Source: an uncultured Pseudomonadales bacterium
GTDB taxonomy: Bacteria; Pseudomonadota; Gammaproteobacteria; Pseudomonadales; Cellvibrionaceae
Direction: 5' to 3'
DNA: 64,000 nt
NCBI GenBank assembly: GCA_947489425.1
Contig: CANLDL010000001.1
Span: 1,054,001 to 1,118,000 of the forward strand
The position numbers were made by a program, and so were the translations under genes. A model generated the notes under the pieces. That model ran no database searches, was not told the origin of the DNA, and was given only the letters and a program-made list of their open reading frames with translations. Shown piece by piece: positions 37,633 through 47,192 of this stretch; within the stretch, counting starts at the first letter, position 1, and every line of letters starts with the position of its first letter.

Positions 37633-39340
37633 AACCCTCTCTATTAATCAAAACAATGAGCTGATCATTAATGAAAATGGACAGTTAATCCCCGTTATTT
37701 CAGAAGCCGAGCGATTTATAACGAATCGTTTAGGCTACAAGATCGAAGTCAAAAATGAACAGGGTGAATGGCTGGATCGCATCACGATTGTTGATGATAA
37801 TGGTGAAGCGATTCACATAATAGGACTAGCTGGACTAATCACAGAAGATGAGGACTTAAACAATACACTTAATTCAATAATTAATCGAACCTTACATAAC
37901 TATCTACCATTAACAGCAAGAAGGCATTTCTGGGCCCTAAATATCTTTGTTCAAGAGTTCAGCAATGGTAAAAAATCCATCGACAGGACTATCGAAAAGG
38001 TACTTACCAATGCAGCAGCGGGTCATTACGAGTCTAAACTAAGCACTAATCACATAGCAGGTATCATGAGGCAACTCGTCGCATACCTTGTGGCTTATGA
38101 GCACCCAGACCTTGATATTGAACGCGCGCAAGAACTTGCAGGAGTTAAAGTTGGCTGCAGTCAAAACAACTATGCAAAATTGTTCTTGATGGACGATGCC
38201 TACGGCCCATTCACTCGCGAAGAAATGGGCATAATTCAAAAAACTTTAGATGATGACAACTTAGCCATACCACTCGACTCTCGTGTCATGTCTCAACTAT
38301 GCATTGAATGGGGCTTGCGCCCTATCCAACTAAGCTTACTTAAAGAAAGTGACTTTCATTATAATCCTCAGAACGATATCTACTGGCTAAATGTTCCGCG
38401 AGTCAAACAGAAGCAGCGCAACCGCAGAACACAGTTTAAGAAACGCCTACTCAGTAACCGGTTGGGTGAGCTAATCCAGCATATGATTGATGAAAACGCT
38501 TGGGTAAAACCGTATTACGACGTAGAAGATATGCCACTCTTTCAACGTCGATTTACGCGTTTCATTCAAAATAAAAATGGATTGTTTAAAGTTAATGACA
38601 CGAATATTTTAAATCCACATCGACCTAAATATGGCAAAGAAAAAGATAGTTTTAGCTTTCATATACCTAGTAATAGAGTAGTTTTCCGACTTCATGATGT
38701 CGAAAAATACCTTCCACTCTCACCGCGTACCGGCATGCCTTTCAACCTAACGGCATATCGATTCAGATACACACTTGGAACCGCATCCGTCACACAAGGT
38801 ATGACTGCAGAAGAGGTTGCCGAGCGACTAGACCATAGCGGTACAAACTCCGTACGACATTACTTCAAAAACACCGAACACTTGTGGGAGGTCGTTCAGG
38901 AAGCAACAACCTCGCGGATTGAGCAAGGTCACTTTGTCGCCAAGTTCATGACAAAGGAGCCCAAAGATAAAAACATCTACGCTGTTGATATTACTGAACG
39001 CACCACATTCACTTCTGTTGGCAAATGCCACAAAGGATCTACCTGTCAGTTAGAACCTGCTGTTGCGTGTTATAGCTGCTCTGAGTTCAAACCAAATAGC
39101 AATCTAGAGGGCCACAAAAAGGCTAAAGAAGTGATTGTTCAGTTGCGATTACGTGCACAATCACAATCATCAAAAGGCGAGATTCAGCATGTCTTCGATG
39201 ATGCCTTGGTTGGCGTAGAATCTGCGATTATTCACGTTAATAAATCAGAAAATGTATTAGGTATTTATGACGGCGAACCGAGAGACTTAAAGCTTGGATC
39301 AATGAATCCAACCTTAGCCTTAGAGTCTACTGATGAATGA
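37622..39340 (+). CDS. tyrosine recombinase-like protein with cysteine cluster (second of three)
   Basis: A 572-aa protein. The catalytic-domain pattern is present though diverged: Arg in IEWGLRPIQLSLL, YRFRYTLGT in the place of the usual HxLRHT box (Tyr for His), and LDHSGTNSVRHYF with the candidate nucleophile tyrosine. A C-terminal region carries CHKGSTCQLEPAVACYSC, a probable zinc-binding cluster like those in Tn554-type TnpB proteins. It overlaps the first recombinase by 11 bp and the next by 8 bp, so the products are translated together. Confidence 0.8.
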   Translation: MKNETLSINQNNELIINENGQLIPVISEAERFITNRLGYKIEVKNEQGEWLDRITIVDDNGEAIHIIGLAGLITEDEDLNNTLNSIINRTLHNYLPLTARRHFWALNIFVQEFSNGKKSIDRTIEKVLTNAAAGHYESKLSTNHIAGIMRQLVAYLVAYEHPDLDIERAQELAGVKVGCSQNNYAKLFLMDDAYGPFTREEMGIIQKTLDDDNLAIPLDSRVMSQLCIEWGLRPIQLSLLKESDFHYNPQNDIYWLNVPRVKQKQRNRRTQFKKRLLSNRLGELIQHMIDENAWVKPYYDVEDMPLFQRRFTRFIQNKNGLFKVNDTNILNPHRPKYGKEKDSFSFHIPSNRVVFRLHDVEKYLPLSPRTGMPFNLTAYRFRYTLGTASVTQGMTAEEVAERLDHSGTNSVRHYFKNTEHLWEVVQEATTSRIEQGHFVAKFMTKEPKDKNIYAVDITERTTFTSVGKCHKGSTCQLEPAVACYSCSEFKPNSNLEGHKKAKEVIVQLRLRAQSQSSKGEIQHVFDDALVGVESAIIHVNKSENVLGIYDGEPRDLKLGSMNPTLALESTDE

Positions 39341-42017
39341 GATTATTCAGTTTCCAAAAGGTAACGAGCTAGCCGCAGGTTCGCGACTTGATGAATACCT
39401 TGACCTGGCTATCGATCGTTTCAACGAATTAAAAAAAGCAAAATTATTTCATAAAGATACTGAGTGGGAGCATGATCGATGGAGTTATCTTGCCAACGGC
39501 GGTGAAAGTATTTTGTTTTGTAATACTAATGCAGAAAGAAATGCTGAAGAACTCATTGAAGTTTTAAAGGTCTTTCAAGTTGATTTTCTGTATCAAAACC
39601 GTATGAAAGGCTCACTCCCTTCTTTAGTGGGTAGAAATTACGGATTCAGAACACTAATCCAGACAGCAGTATTAATAAAGCTGACTGAACTTAATCAAGA
39701 TGCCTACTTCACCTTTTTAAATGCTATAACCACAAAAGCTGCTAGAACTCAAAGTGGATTAATAGCGAGCTGCAACAGTGTAATTAGGTGGCTACAACAA
39801 CGCGATCTGCTCACAACACACATTGATCTCGCAAGGGCACCATCACTTTCACAACTTCCGGCTATCACATCAAAAATGCCATCGCGTGATTTGGTACAAA
39901 CAATCCTGGAAGCAAAATGGAAGGTCGCAGAATCGGAAGATGATTCATTAACTTGGGTTAATGATATGTTGTCAATACTGGCCCAATCCTTCCAGTACGG
40001 TATGGGCTTACGTATTGGTGAGGTTTTGCGACTTCCATCAGAACCGCTTAGATATACTGATGGAAAGATGTTCTTTATTGCATGGACAGAAAAAGGAAAG
40101 CCACCATTAGCTCGATACGTTCCTAAAGAATGGCATGATGTTTTCGAATATACAGTAAAGGAAATAAAACGAATTACTGAACCATATCGTAAAAGAGCCA
40201 AAGAGCTGGAAGAACGTGGACGTCTACCTGAAGTCGAAGAAAGACTAAAACGCTTTCATGACGATAAACAGAAAGACAAGAAAAATAAATTAGTTAGCCT
40301 TGAAGCCTTTCTTGCTGAAAAGAAAACACAGGCAGAGATTGATTGGTCAACGAACATGCGCGGCGTGATCGATCCTTATCGTTATTATTCCATTAGCGAA
40401 ACAAGAGACCTACTACCCATACAGGTAACGTCAGACTCTTATGCCAACCGCTTAGCTAAGCGCTGCTTTGAATCAGCTGGCCTAACCTTCCATAAAGACC
40501 CAACCGACAAATCACGATGGGCAAGATACCGAATCAAAGGATCAGCAATTCAAGATTGTATAAGTCAGCATATTGCCTTCCGAGGAGAAAATCTATCTGA
40601 CCTAGAGTTTTTGTCACTTATGCACGAAAGAGCATTCGAATGGAACTCAAAAGAAAACAAAGAGATTACTAAGCACTTAACAAAAAATAATAACATGGGT
40701 GGTAGCTTTAAAGCCTTTACCATGAGGGGCGCATCTAATTACAAAAAGCGTGGGCACTGTCGCAAAACAATGACAAAAGCAGACGCTATTAAAGTCATTG
40801 AACTGTATTGTGTGGGTGGTTATGATTCGATGAAATGGATTGATCTCAGTTCATTCAAGCGGCTTTTTGGTGACTTGTATTCAATGAACTTGGCGAGCTA
40901 CCTTTCTCCTGCTAGGAAGCAACCTTTGCCTACAGGTTTGGTCTTCAGTGATAAGAAAATTCAATTCTATGGAAAGACGAATAGGCAAAGTATCTGGCAT
41001 TACCAAAGCCGTTATGGCTACCTACTCAAACAAGACTCTATACATGAGTTCATTCTTCAGCGATTTAAGGACATTAACTTAAATATTGAACAAGACATTT
41101 ATAAGGAATCACTAGAGATTGACGAATCACCCAGCACAGAGCTTGCAGTCGTTATTGATTCAAAGAGTTTTCGAGTTATGCAGAAAGTTTCTGATTACCT
41201 AATGCTCACTGGGGAAACTGATAATGGTGGGGGCAAACCACTTATTCCGTCAATCCTTTCTTACACTAACCTAACTTATGCATTCAAAGGTGGAGGAAGA
41301 AACAATAAACCTGGCTTGTTCCAACGTTATCAAATAACAGATGATGTTGAGCTTACGAAGGAATTTCAGACCCACAAGGGTCGCCATTGGAAAACAACAA
41401 GCCTATTTCGATCAGGTGCTTCAAATGAGGTCGTTAATTTGTGGATGGGTCGTGACCCATCTCAAGGGTCTCAATATGATCACAACACGGATCATGAAAG
41501 AGCCATGAAGGTTAAAGAAGCGATGAAGCACGACTCACGTCGCTTCGTAGGCCATATAGCTTTGAAATTACGGCAACTTCAAGAACAAGATACTCACGAA
41601 AAACTAATTGATGATTACCTTGATTCCGAGCTTCAAGTTGTCCAATACAGCCCAACAGGTATGTGCACACGTGAGCTTGCTATTAAACCTTGTGATATAA
41701 CAATGCGCTGTTTACACGGCAGAGATGGTAAAGGTTGTAAAAACTTTATTTTTGATCTTGCCGACATTGGACAGGTCGAAAGACTGACCGCATGGGTTGA
41801 TCAAGAACAACGCGAGGTAACTCGCTTGGAGAATTTAAAAGAAGACGGCTATGCAGGAGCTCAGATGCATTTAGATGCTAAGGTGCCAACCCTTAAGAAT
41901 GCTACAACAGTATTACAGTCACTAAAAGCAAAGGAAAGCTTAATAAAAACTGAAATCCGTCCATTCCAAATTGAAGGTAGCGATCCTAATGATTGCCCTT
42001 TTGAATGTGGTGAATAA
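39333..42017 (+). CDS. very large tyrosine recombinase-like protein (third of three)
   Basis: An 894-aa protein, far longer than usual integrases (~350-450). A first catalytic-type segment GMGLRIGEVLRLP lies near residue 225; the second half has GRHWKTTSLFRSGASNEVV and GSQYDHNT with the candidate nucleophile tyrosine (~residue 713), so the catalytic domain is split by a ~400-residue insertion. The C-terminus has two cysteine groups (MCTRELAIKPC and RCLHGRDGKGC, then CPFECGE). It may match the integrase GmtZ of gamma-mobile-trio systems or a diverged RIT member; a profile search is needed to name it. Confidence 0.72.
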   Translation: MNEIIQFPKGNELAAGSRLDEYLDLAIDRFNELKKAKLFHKDTEWEHDRWSYLANGGESILFCNTNAERNAEELIEVLKVFQVDFLYQNRMKGSLPSLVGRNYGFRTLIQTAVLIKLTELNQDAYFTFLNAITTKAARTQSGLIASCNSVIRWLQQRDLLTTHIDLARAPSLSQLPAITSKMPSRDLVQTILEAKWKVAESEDDSLTWVNDMLSILAQSFQYGMGLRIGEVLRLPSEPLRYTDGKMFFIAWTEKGKPPLARYVPKEWHDVFEYTVKEIKRITEPYRKRAKELEERGRLPEVEERLKRFHDDKQKDKKNKLVSLEAFLAEKKTQAEIDWSTNMRGVIDPYRYYSISETRDLLPIQVTSDSYANRLAKRCFESAGLTFHKDPTDKSRWARYRIKGSAIQDCISQHIAFRGENLSDLEFLSLMHERAFEWNSKENKEITKHLTKNNNMGGSFKAFTMRGASNYKKRGHCRKTMTKADAIKVIELYCVGGYDSMKWIDLSSFKRLFGDLYSMNLASYLSPARKQPLPTGLVFSDKKIQFYGKTNRQSIWHYQSRYGYLLKQDSIHEFILQRFKDINLNIEQDIYKESLEIDESPSTELAVVIDSKSFRVMQKVSDYLMLTGETDNGGGKPLIPSILSYTNLTYAFKGGGRNNKPGLFQRYQITDDVELTKEFQTHKGRHWKTTSLFRSGASNEVVNLWMGRDPSQGSQYDHNTDHERAMKVKEAMKHDSRRFVGHIALKLRQLQEQDTHEKLIDDYLDSELQVVQYSPTGMCTRELAIKPCDITMRCLHGRDGKGCKNFIFDLADIGQVERLTAWVDQEQREVTRLENLKEDGYAGAQMHLDAKVPTLKNATTVLQSLKAKESLIKTEIRPFQIEGSDPNDCPFECGE

Positions 42018-42019
42018 CT

Positions 42020-42442
42020 ATGGCTATGAGTAAAGAACAGAAAGATTTGGCTTTAACAATCCTACGCCGATTTAAGACTAAAGACCTTTTACCAAAAGAT
42101 TTTGGCTGGAACTATATCGCCAACGAGGTTAGTGTTAATCGCACGACACTTTATCGCAATGAAGAAATCAGAGAAAACTTCGCACTTGTCAAAAAGATTG
42201 TAGCCAAACACAAAAAAGAAGCGCGAGGATTAAATCAAGAACGTATCGAAAAGGGGGAACTTGAACATAAGATCGACATACTGAAAGAAAAGGTCAGCAG
42301 TCTTGAAAAGCAACTTGCTCGTGAACGTGAGCGCCTGACTTACGCTACTCTAGCCGCTCGCAAGAAGGGCATAGATCCTTTGGATTTTTTAGATAAAACG
42401 CCTCTAAGCTCTGCGATTACAAAAAAATTTTCCAATGAGTAA
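42020..42442 (+). CDS. small HTH/coiled-coil recombinase accessory protein
   Basis: A 140-aa protein, three bases after the 894-aa gene. An N-terminal helix-turn-helix (NYIANEVSVNRTTLYRNEEI) precedes a long charged coiled coil (~75-115, LEHKIDILKEKVSSLEKQLA). This resembles TnpC/DUF6262 proteins of Tn554-like elements, which modulate recombination, and could be the GmtX counterpart. Its place as the last gene of the recombinase operon supports an accessory role. Confidence 0.65.
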   Translation: MAMSKEQKDLALTILRRFKTKDLLPKDFGWNYIANEVSVNRTTLYRNEEIRENFALVKKIVAKHKKEARGLNQERIEKGELEHKIDILKEKVSSLEKQLARERERLTYATLAARKKGIDPLDFLDKTPLSSAITKKFSNE

Positions 42443-42649
42443 TTGTCAACAAAGGATGATATAGGATATTATTCGACCAATATAGTGGGTTTCAAATTTA
42501 TTTTCTTTGCTTTATTAAATGAGAGCATCTATAAATTACTTTCACTTAAAACCAGAAATAAGACAAAACCTATACAGGTTAATATTTTAATGTCTATAAA
42601 GCTCAGAGTTTAAATCTACATAGATAAAAATGGCAGAAGGGGGAAAATT

Positions 42650-43105
42650 TTAATCTGTTTTTTCTATACGCGGCAAAACATGCGATCCAAAGCGAACATA
42701 CGTCGTATTCACGCCCACTATAATAAATACAAGTGGCCTATGTCGTGTTCGCTGAAGCTGATACCATTGTTTGGTATCTAATGCTGATGGTTTTGGATTC
42801 CATTGTGGATGTGTATGCCATTCACCCAAATAGGATATTGTCGGATGATCTCTTAGAACTGTCTGCCCTTCTACTATGTGTAAGGGGTCTTTTCGATGAA
42901 AAAAAGTCGACTTTCGAATATCCTTTTTCTTCGGTGATGTAATAAAACGAACAACAATATGTTTACCTCGCTGTTCTCCCAGTAATATTCCACCAGCCTC
43001 CTTTTGGTTTCGACGTTGCTTATGACTCATCATGATTTTATATATATGGTCTTCTATGAGGACCATTGGAGCTGATAACGAATGATAAAATATTATGTCT
43101 GGCAT
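42650..43105 (-). CDS. cap3: CBASS Cap3: JAMM-type deconjugating protease
   Basis: A 151-aa JAB/MPN metalloprotease with the complete motif: Glu36 in EAGGILLGE and H-x-H-x7-S-x2-D at His97, His99, Ser107 and Asp110. In type II CBASS, Cap3 cuts the bond that Cap2 forms between the CD-NTase C-terminus and target molecules, resetting the system. It overlaps the 3' end of cap2 by 13 bp and ends the operon, matching the capV-dncV-cap2-cap3 order of the Vibrio cholerae VSP-1 system. Confidence 0.93.
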   Translation of the reverse strand: MPDIIFYHSLSAPMVLIEDHIYKIMMSHKQRRNQKEAGGILLGEQRGKHIVVRFITSPKKKDIRKSTFFHRKDPLHIVEGQTVLRDHPTISYLGEWHTHPQWNPKPSALDTKQWYQLQRTRHRPLVFIIVGVNTTYVRFGSHVLPRIEKTD

Positions 43106-44772
43106 ACTTCACACTGTCTTGAACGGTCTACTCGCTTTGCTTTTGCTACCATTTTTTTTGTTAGATGGACATAGGCCATATTATATTTTTTGACGCCATT
43201 GATATGTTGATGGAGTAGCTGTATTGCCAGAGATGCTGCTATTTCAGAAGAGGCAGACAAATATGGTAGATAACTTTCACCGCATCTAAAATATCGATCA
43301 ATATGTAGAGTTTCAGCTATCTCAATTCCTCGATCATCGTAATGTAAACATCGATGGCATGCATTGCCATGATTCCAGAAAGCTATGGCAGTCTCACCTG
43401 CACCCTCTACCCATGTATGGAGAATGGGTATCTGACGCCCCTTTTCTGCATTAATCCTATTTAGTTTGGTTGAAAACGCATCAAATCCTGTAGCATCAAT
43501 GATCACATCATATGAAGATAGAGGCGGATGTTCTGAACTGTGCTCCCAATGACTTGGTACACCATTAATAGATAGATTAAAAAATTCTTTGAGAAGCTTA
43601 TTTTGGATGGACTCTGCTTTATTTTTACCGAGGTATTGCCTATCTAGATAATGCCTTCCTAAATTTCCTGCAGACAAATCATCCTTGTCAAAGATGTCAA
43701 TATGGCCACCATTAATACCGCCTCCTAACTGTACTAATTGCCGACATAAAAAGCCTCCGACTGTACCCACTCCCAACAAAAGAATACGCTTACCACATAA
43801 ATTATCATTTTGATTATTATTTCTAGAGTAAACAAAGTTATCAGTTGCGTCCTGAAAACTTAATTTTGTAACATCAAAAAATATATTATCCTCTTTCATC
43901 TTTTTAATATAATTTTTTCGGCTAATTTTTTTCGTTGCTTGGTATTGTGTTGTCGTTTTGGGTAACAACAAACCTCCCCAGCTACCACCTGGCGATTGAA
44001 ATAAAAATGCTACCAACGGAACTCTATTTTTTTTATGTGCTAGGTGCTGAAGGAATTGATCATACGCAGGAGGGTGTATATATCGTATAACGGCCAATAA
44101 ATCTCCCCAGTGTTTAATTGGCCAGTGGGGTGACCTCTCATCTTGTTGGCCGACTGGCAAAAGTATTGCAATGGCTGGCGATTCTCTTCTCTCCTCAGAA
44201 GGGATGTTCCAAGCATTATATTGTCGGTTTACAGATTCTTTTGTTCCTAATACACACCAAAACTCCTCTTCCACATCGCTTTTCACAGTTGTAGCCGAAT
44301 ATGCAATATAGTTGCTTACTCCTTTCTTTTTATCAATAGGAGAAACCAAGTAATTTTTGCGATATCCGGACCAGTAAGTTTGGATTTCTCTGTCGATATC
44401 TTCAGGTAAGTCTCGATCCATCAACTGGTCGAGTACGGATGTTGCTCTCGCTAAACACTGCCTAATTGTCTTTACAGGATCGTATGGATCAAGCCTGACA
44501 GATTCCCGATCTAAATAACATAAAGCTCTCATGTCATCATTACCGAATACATGGGGTATTCCACGTGGAAATAGTTCGTAATGTTTAGGGTCAATAACGA
44601 TTGGCGGCGGGTTGAGGAAATCCATGTCAAATAAGAATAAAGTGACTTCTATGTTTCCCTTTTTTGTATGCAAATTTCCCTTAAACCCCCATGTCGTTTG
44701 GGTTTGTGTAAAACCCAAACACAGGAGTTCATACAAAATATGGGCATCAAACTCACCTATCTGTTCTTTCAT
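43093..44772 (-). CDS. cap2: CBASS Cap2: E2-E1 ubiquitin-transfer-like fusion
   Basis: A 559-aa fusion. The N-terminal E2-like domain has the probable catalytic cysteine Cys85 in MRALCYLDRES. The C-terminal E1/ThiF domain shows GVGTVGGFL (334-342) for nucleotide binding, a DKDDLSAGNLGRHYL segment, and the candidate E1 cysteine at Cys472 or Cys475 in ACHRCLHYDDRG. Cap2 conjugates the CD-NTase C-terminal glycine or alanine to targets and primes cGAMP synthesis. The cyclase gene ends one base before its start. Here the cyclase ends ...VKSA, a small final residue suited to conjugation. Confidence 0.93.
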   Translation of the reverse strand: MKEQIGEFDAHILYELLCLGFTQTQTTWGFKGNLHTKKGNIEVTLFLFDMDFLNPPPIVIDPKHYELFPRGIPHVFGNDDMRALCYLDRESVRLDPYDPVKTIRQCLARATSVLDQLMDRDLPEDIDREIQTYWSGYRKNYLVSPIDKKKGVSNYIAYSATTVKSDVEEEFWCVLGTKESVNRQYNAWNIPSEERRESPAIAILLPVGQQDERSPHWPIKHWGDLLAVIRYIHPPAYDQFLQHLAHKKNRVPLVAFLFQSPGGSWGGLLLPKTTTQYQATKKISRKNYIKKMKEDNIFFDVTKLSFQDATDNFVYSRNNNQNDNLCGKRILLLGVGTVGGFLCRQLVQLGGGINGGHIDIFDKDDLSAGNLGRHYLDRQYLGKNKAESIQNKLLKEFFNLSINGVPSHWEHSSEHPPLSSYDVIIDATGFDAFSTKLNRINAEKGRQIPILHTWVEGAGETAIAFWNHGNACHRCLHYDDRGIEIAETLHIDRYFRCGESYLPYLSASSEIAASLAIQLLHQHINGVKKYNMAYVHLTKKMVAKAKRVDRSRQCEVCQT

Positions 44773-44773
44773 A

Positions 44774-45949
44774 CTATGCAGACTTTACCTCTGCCGGAAT
44801 GTTGTTATCTCTCTTTCCTAATAGCGGAGCTGCTGCTATCATTTGTGATTTCGTTTGCTCGCCGATTACAGAGATCCATCCTGGCTCATTCGGAATACGG
44901 TTTCCGAAAGCAGACCGTTTCATCCGGATAGCGCCCTCTTTATCAGTAGGCCCTTCAATTGCCTCAGTTAAAAATTGTTTTAAGCCTAAAGCTTCATCGA
45001 CTGCCCCATCTTTATCACTCCTTTCTTTGCTATAGACAATCTCATGTTCATCTATAGCAGGGTTTAATATGTCATGCTTAAGAAGCCCTGGTAGTCTTTT
45101 CGCAATATGCAGTAACACTACATCATCGCGATTTGAGTGGCTTGTAGGGTACGCATTAACAGCACATATCATTAGAGCAATAGAAGAAGGGCCACCTTCT
45201 AACCACTTTGAGTCCCTCCATGCTTTGAGGTAACGACATACTCGCTGTAATTGGCCACCACTAATTTTTATGCATTCTTTGTTAAACCATTCACGCAATA
45301 TAAGAGGGTCTGATTGAATCCACCCTCCATTGCGAGTCCCGAGGTTAATGTTTTCAGGATCTAATTTGTTATATATTGCTTTATTAGTATCGCTAAAATC
45401 CATAGCACTTGCATGCTCTAGTGTGGCCTGTTTATTCAAAGCGGTATATGAAATGTCAGGAATTGCATAAAGAGGGGTATCTAAGTGAGCTCGATCAGAC
45501 AAATTTATTCGCCCACATTTTTCGTGAAAGTCTTCGTAAGTCCAGCCAGGCTGTCGATCACACAATTTACGTAATGTGCTATCTATAATTCTAAAAAAGA
45601 GATGAAGGATCTCCTTATCTTTGCCATACTGATTAAATAGGGACATGGGCAAATATACCCCGTCATCTAAATCAATTTGTTGTCCTGTTTGACATGGAGT
45701 ATTAAGAGTACCGTATACGAAAGAGCCCTGGGTCACAAATTTAGGTTGGATATGTTGAATTATTCTCATCATTTCAGGTGAAGCGCTTAATGATGGGGTT
45801 TTAAATGCTTGCCGAATTGCTTGCCTAACTTTTTCTCTGGCAGCAAGTAACATTTCTCTATCAGCCTCTGTAATAGTCAGCTGTTTTAAGAAGGTTTGAT
45901 GCGTTACTTTAGGTTGATAATAAAGCTTTTCTGTATTTTTTATGGCCAT
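44774..45949 (-). CDS. cdnA: CBASS CD-NTase, DncV/CdnA-like cyclic dinucleotide synthase
   Basis: A 391-aa nucleotidyltransferase recognisably close to Vibrio DncV. The catalytic signature is GSFVYGT (75-81), IDLDDG with Asp93 and Asp95, and the third metal aspartate Asp157 in HLDTPLYAIP. Later CRYLKAWRDSKW and GGPSSIALM match DncV landmarks. DncV makes 3',3'-cGAMP; the product here is likely the same but unproven. Located between capV and cap2. The C-terminal tail is flexible and ends with alanine, the substrate of Cap2. Confidence 0.94.
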   Translation of the reverse strand: MAIKNTEKLYYQPKVTHQTFLKQLTITEADREMLLAAREKVRQAIRQAFKTPSLSASPEMMRIIQHIQPKFVTQGSFVYGTLNTPCQTGQQIDLDDGVYLPMSLFNQYGKDKEILHLFFRIIDSTLRKLCDRQPGWTYEDFHEKCGRINLSDRAHLDTPLYAIPDISYTALNKQATLEHASAMDFSDTNKAIYNKLDPENINLGTRNGGWIQSDPLILREWFNKECIKISGGQLQRVCRYLKAWRDSKWLEGGPSSIALMICAVNAYPTSHSNRDDVVLLHIAKRLPGLLKHDILNPAIDEHEIVYSKERSDKDGAVDEALGLKQFLTEAIEGPTDKEGAIRMKRSAFGNRIPNEPGWISVIGEQTKSQMIAAAPLLGKRDNNIPAEVKSA

Positions 45950-46009
45950 GTTTACTCCATTATTGATCGCTCATTGCCGCAATATGTTTTAGCGGTGTTC
46001 TTTAATAAG

Positions 46010-47041
46010 CTATAGGGCTTCATTGACATTATTTTTTTGTTTACGTGGAAAATGACTTTTACAGAAATCCTTGGAAGTAAAGTCAGCAAAATGTTTCTCC
46101 GCGTGACTAATTAATACTTTTTGTGCTTTTTCGCTCGGATCATCTAAATCAATATCTCCTACAGCTTCGTCGGAAATTACTCCGTCAATTAAATGATATT
46201 TCTTAGGGCCCAATAAAAGAGTTAGCATATCGTTGGTAAGCTGTTCTTGTTGAGCCATCAAAAAATTTAACAGCCTAAGTTTACCCGGTGACAACCAAAA
46301 AGCGGCCCCTTTATTAGGTGTTGTCGAACCACTTAGGCTAGGAGTACCCGCCAATGTACCAACAGACAAAACGCAAATATCTTCGTCTTTGGTATCTAAG
46401 CGCGTTTTGGCTTCAAGCCATCCAAAAAGGCCAGGAGCATTACCCACAAGTCCACCGTCAGCAAATTGGGTCTGAATCTCTTCAATTACATGTATAGGGA
46501 AATAAACAGGAGCAGCACTCGTCGCTAGAGCAACATCAACAACTTTTATACGCTCGTCTAAATAAATATCTTCATGGTGTGGTGTCTTAAACATCTTAGG
46601 CTTTCCGGTGCTTAGGTTAGCCGTAGTTACAACAACATAAGCATTCGTCAAATCCTCCATGACTTTATCGCCAAATAAATCGACTAATACACTCCTTAGA
46701 CCTTCTTGTGGGTGTATTGCACAAAATAAAGCTCGTAACTTCCGATAAAGAATTCTGAGAGGCTGTAAAAATCTAAGCAACTTACAATGAATAGGTTCTT
46801 CCACAGGTCTAGGAAAAATAAGCGATCCATGCTTTATGAAGGTATCTTCTATTTTTTGTAAAGGAATGCCAGCAGCGATTGATAAAGCAATGATCCCTCC
46901 TATAGATGTACCTGTGATGAGGCTAAAGTGTTCACAAAGGGGCTCACCGATACGCTCTTCTAAACGGCGAAGGATACGTATTGTATATAACCCTCTATAA
47001 CCACCCCCGGACAGCGCTAATATTTTTCTCTCCATGTTCAC
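46010..47041 (-). CDS. capV: CBASS effector CapV: patatin-like phospholipase
   Basis: A 343-aa patatin phospholipase with oxyanion loop GGGYRG (12-17), nucleophile Ser46 in GTSIG, and the Asp195 dyad partner in FADGG. CapV is activated by cGAMP from the CD-NTase and degrades membrane lipids, killing the infected cell. It is the first gene of the CBASS operon, 60 bp upstream of the cyclase. GTG at 47041 or ATG at 47035 may be the start. A TATAAT on the minus strand (complement of 47107-47112) is a possible -10 element. Confidence 0.93.
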   Translation of the reverse strand: MNMERKILALSGGGYRGLYTIRILRRLEERIGEPLCEHFSLITGTSIGGIIALSIAAGIPLQKIEDTFIKHGSLIFPRPVEEPIHCKLLRFLQPLRILYRKLRALFCAIHPQEGLRSVLVDLFGDKVMEDLTNAYVVVTTANLSTGKPKMFKTPHHEDIYLDERIKVVDVALATSAAPVYFPIHVIEEIQTQFADGGLVGNAPGLFGWLEAKTRLDTKDEDICVLSVGTLAGTPSLSGSTTPNKGAAFWLSPGKLRLLNFLMAQQEQLTNDMLTLLLGPKKYHLIDGVISDEAVGDIDLDDPSEKAQKVLISHAEKHFADFTSKDFCKSHFPRKQKNNVNEAL

Positions 47042-47167
47042 TTAGTCCATTCTTTATTTCGTTGTATAGTTAATATTGGGACGGTTATAAAACAAACAAG
47101 CCAAGGATTATAAAAACCCACATTATCTTACTTAGAGGAGATTCAGTAGCGAGTAATTTTTCCGCGT

Positions 47168-47192
47168 GCAGGAACTTGTTAACAGTTCCTGC
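47168..47192. repeat. 9-bp hairpin at the 3' end of the 2TM-beta effector gene
   Basis: GCAGGAACT / AGTTCCTGC with a seven-base loop overlaps the stop at 47179. No T-tract follows on the minus strand, so it is not a clean terminator; it may mark the boundary between the DAC/2TM-beta operon and CBASS. Confidence 0.45.

Noticed and set aside
36403..42442. Firm naming of the operon as a gamma-mobile-trio (gmtYZX)
   Set aside because: The cargo logic fits, but there are four genes rather than three and I cannot verify the family profiles from sequence alone.
47168..47192. Terminator between the 2TM-beta gene and CBASS
   Set aside because: The stem is good but no T-run follows on the minus strand.
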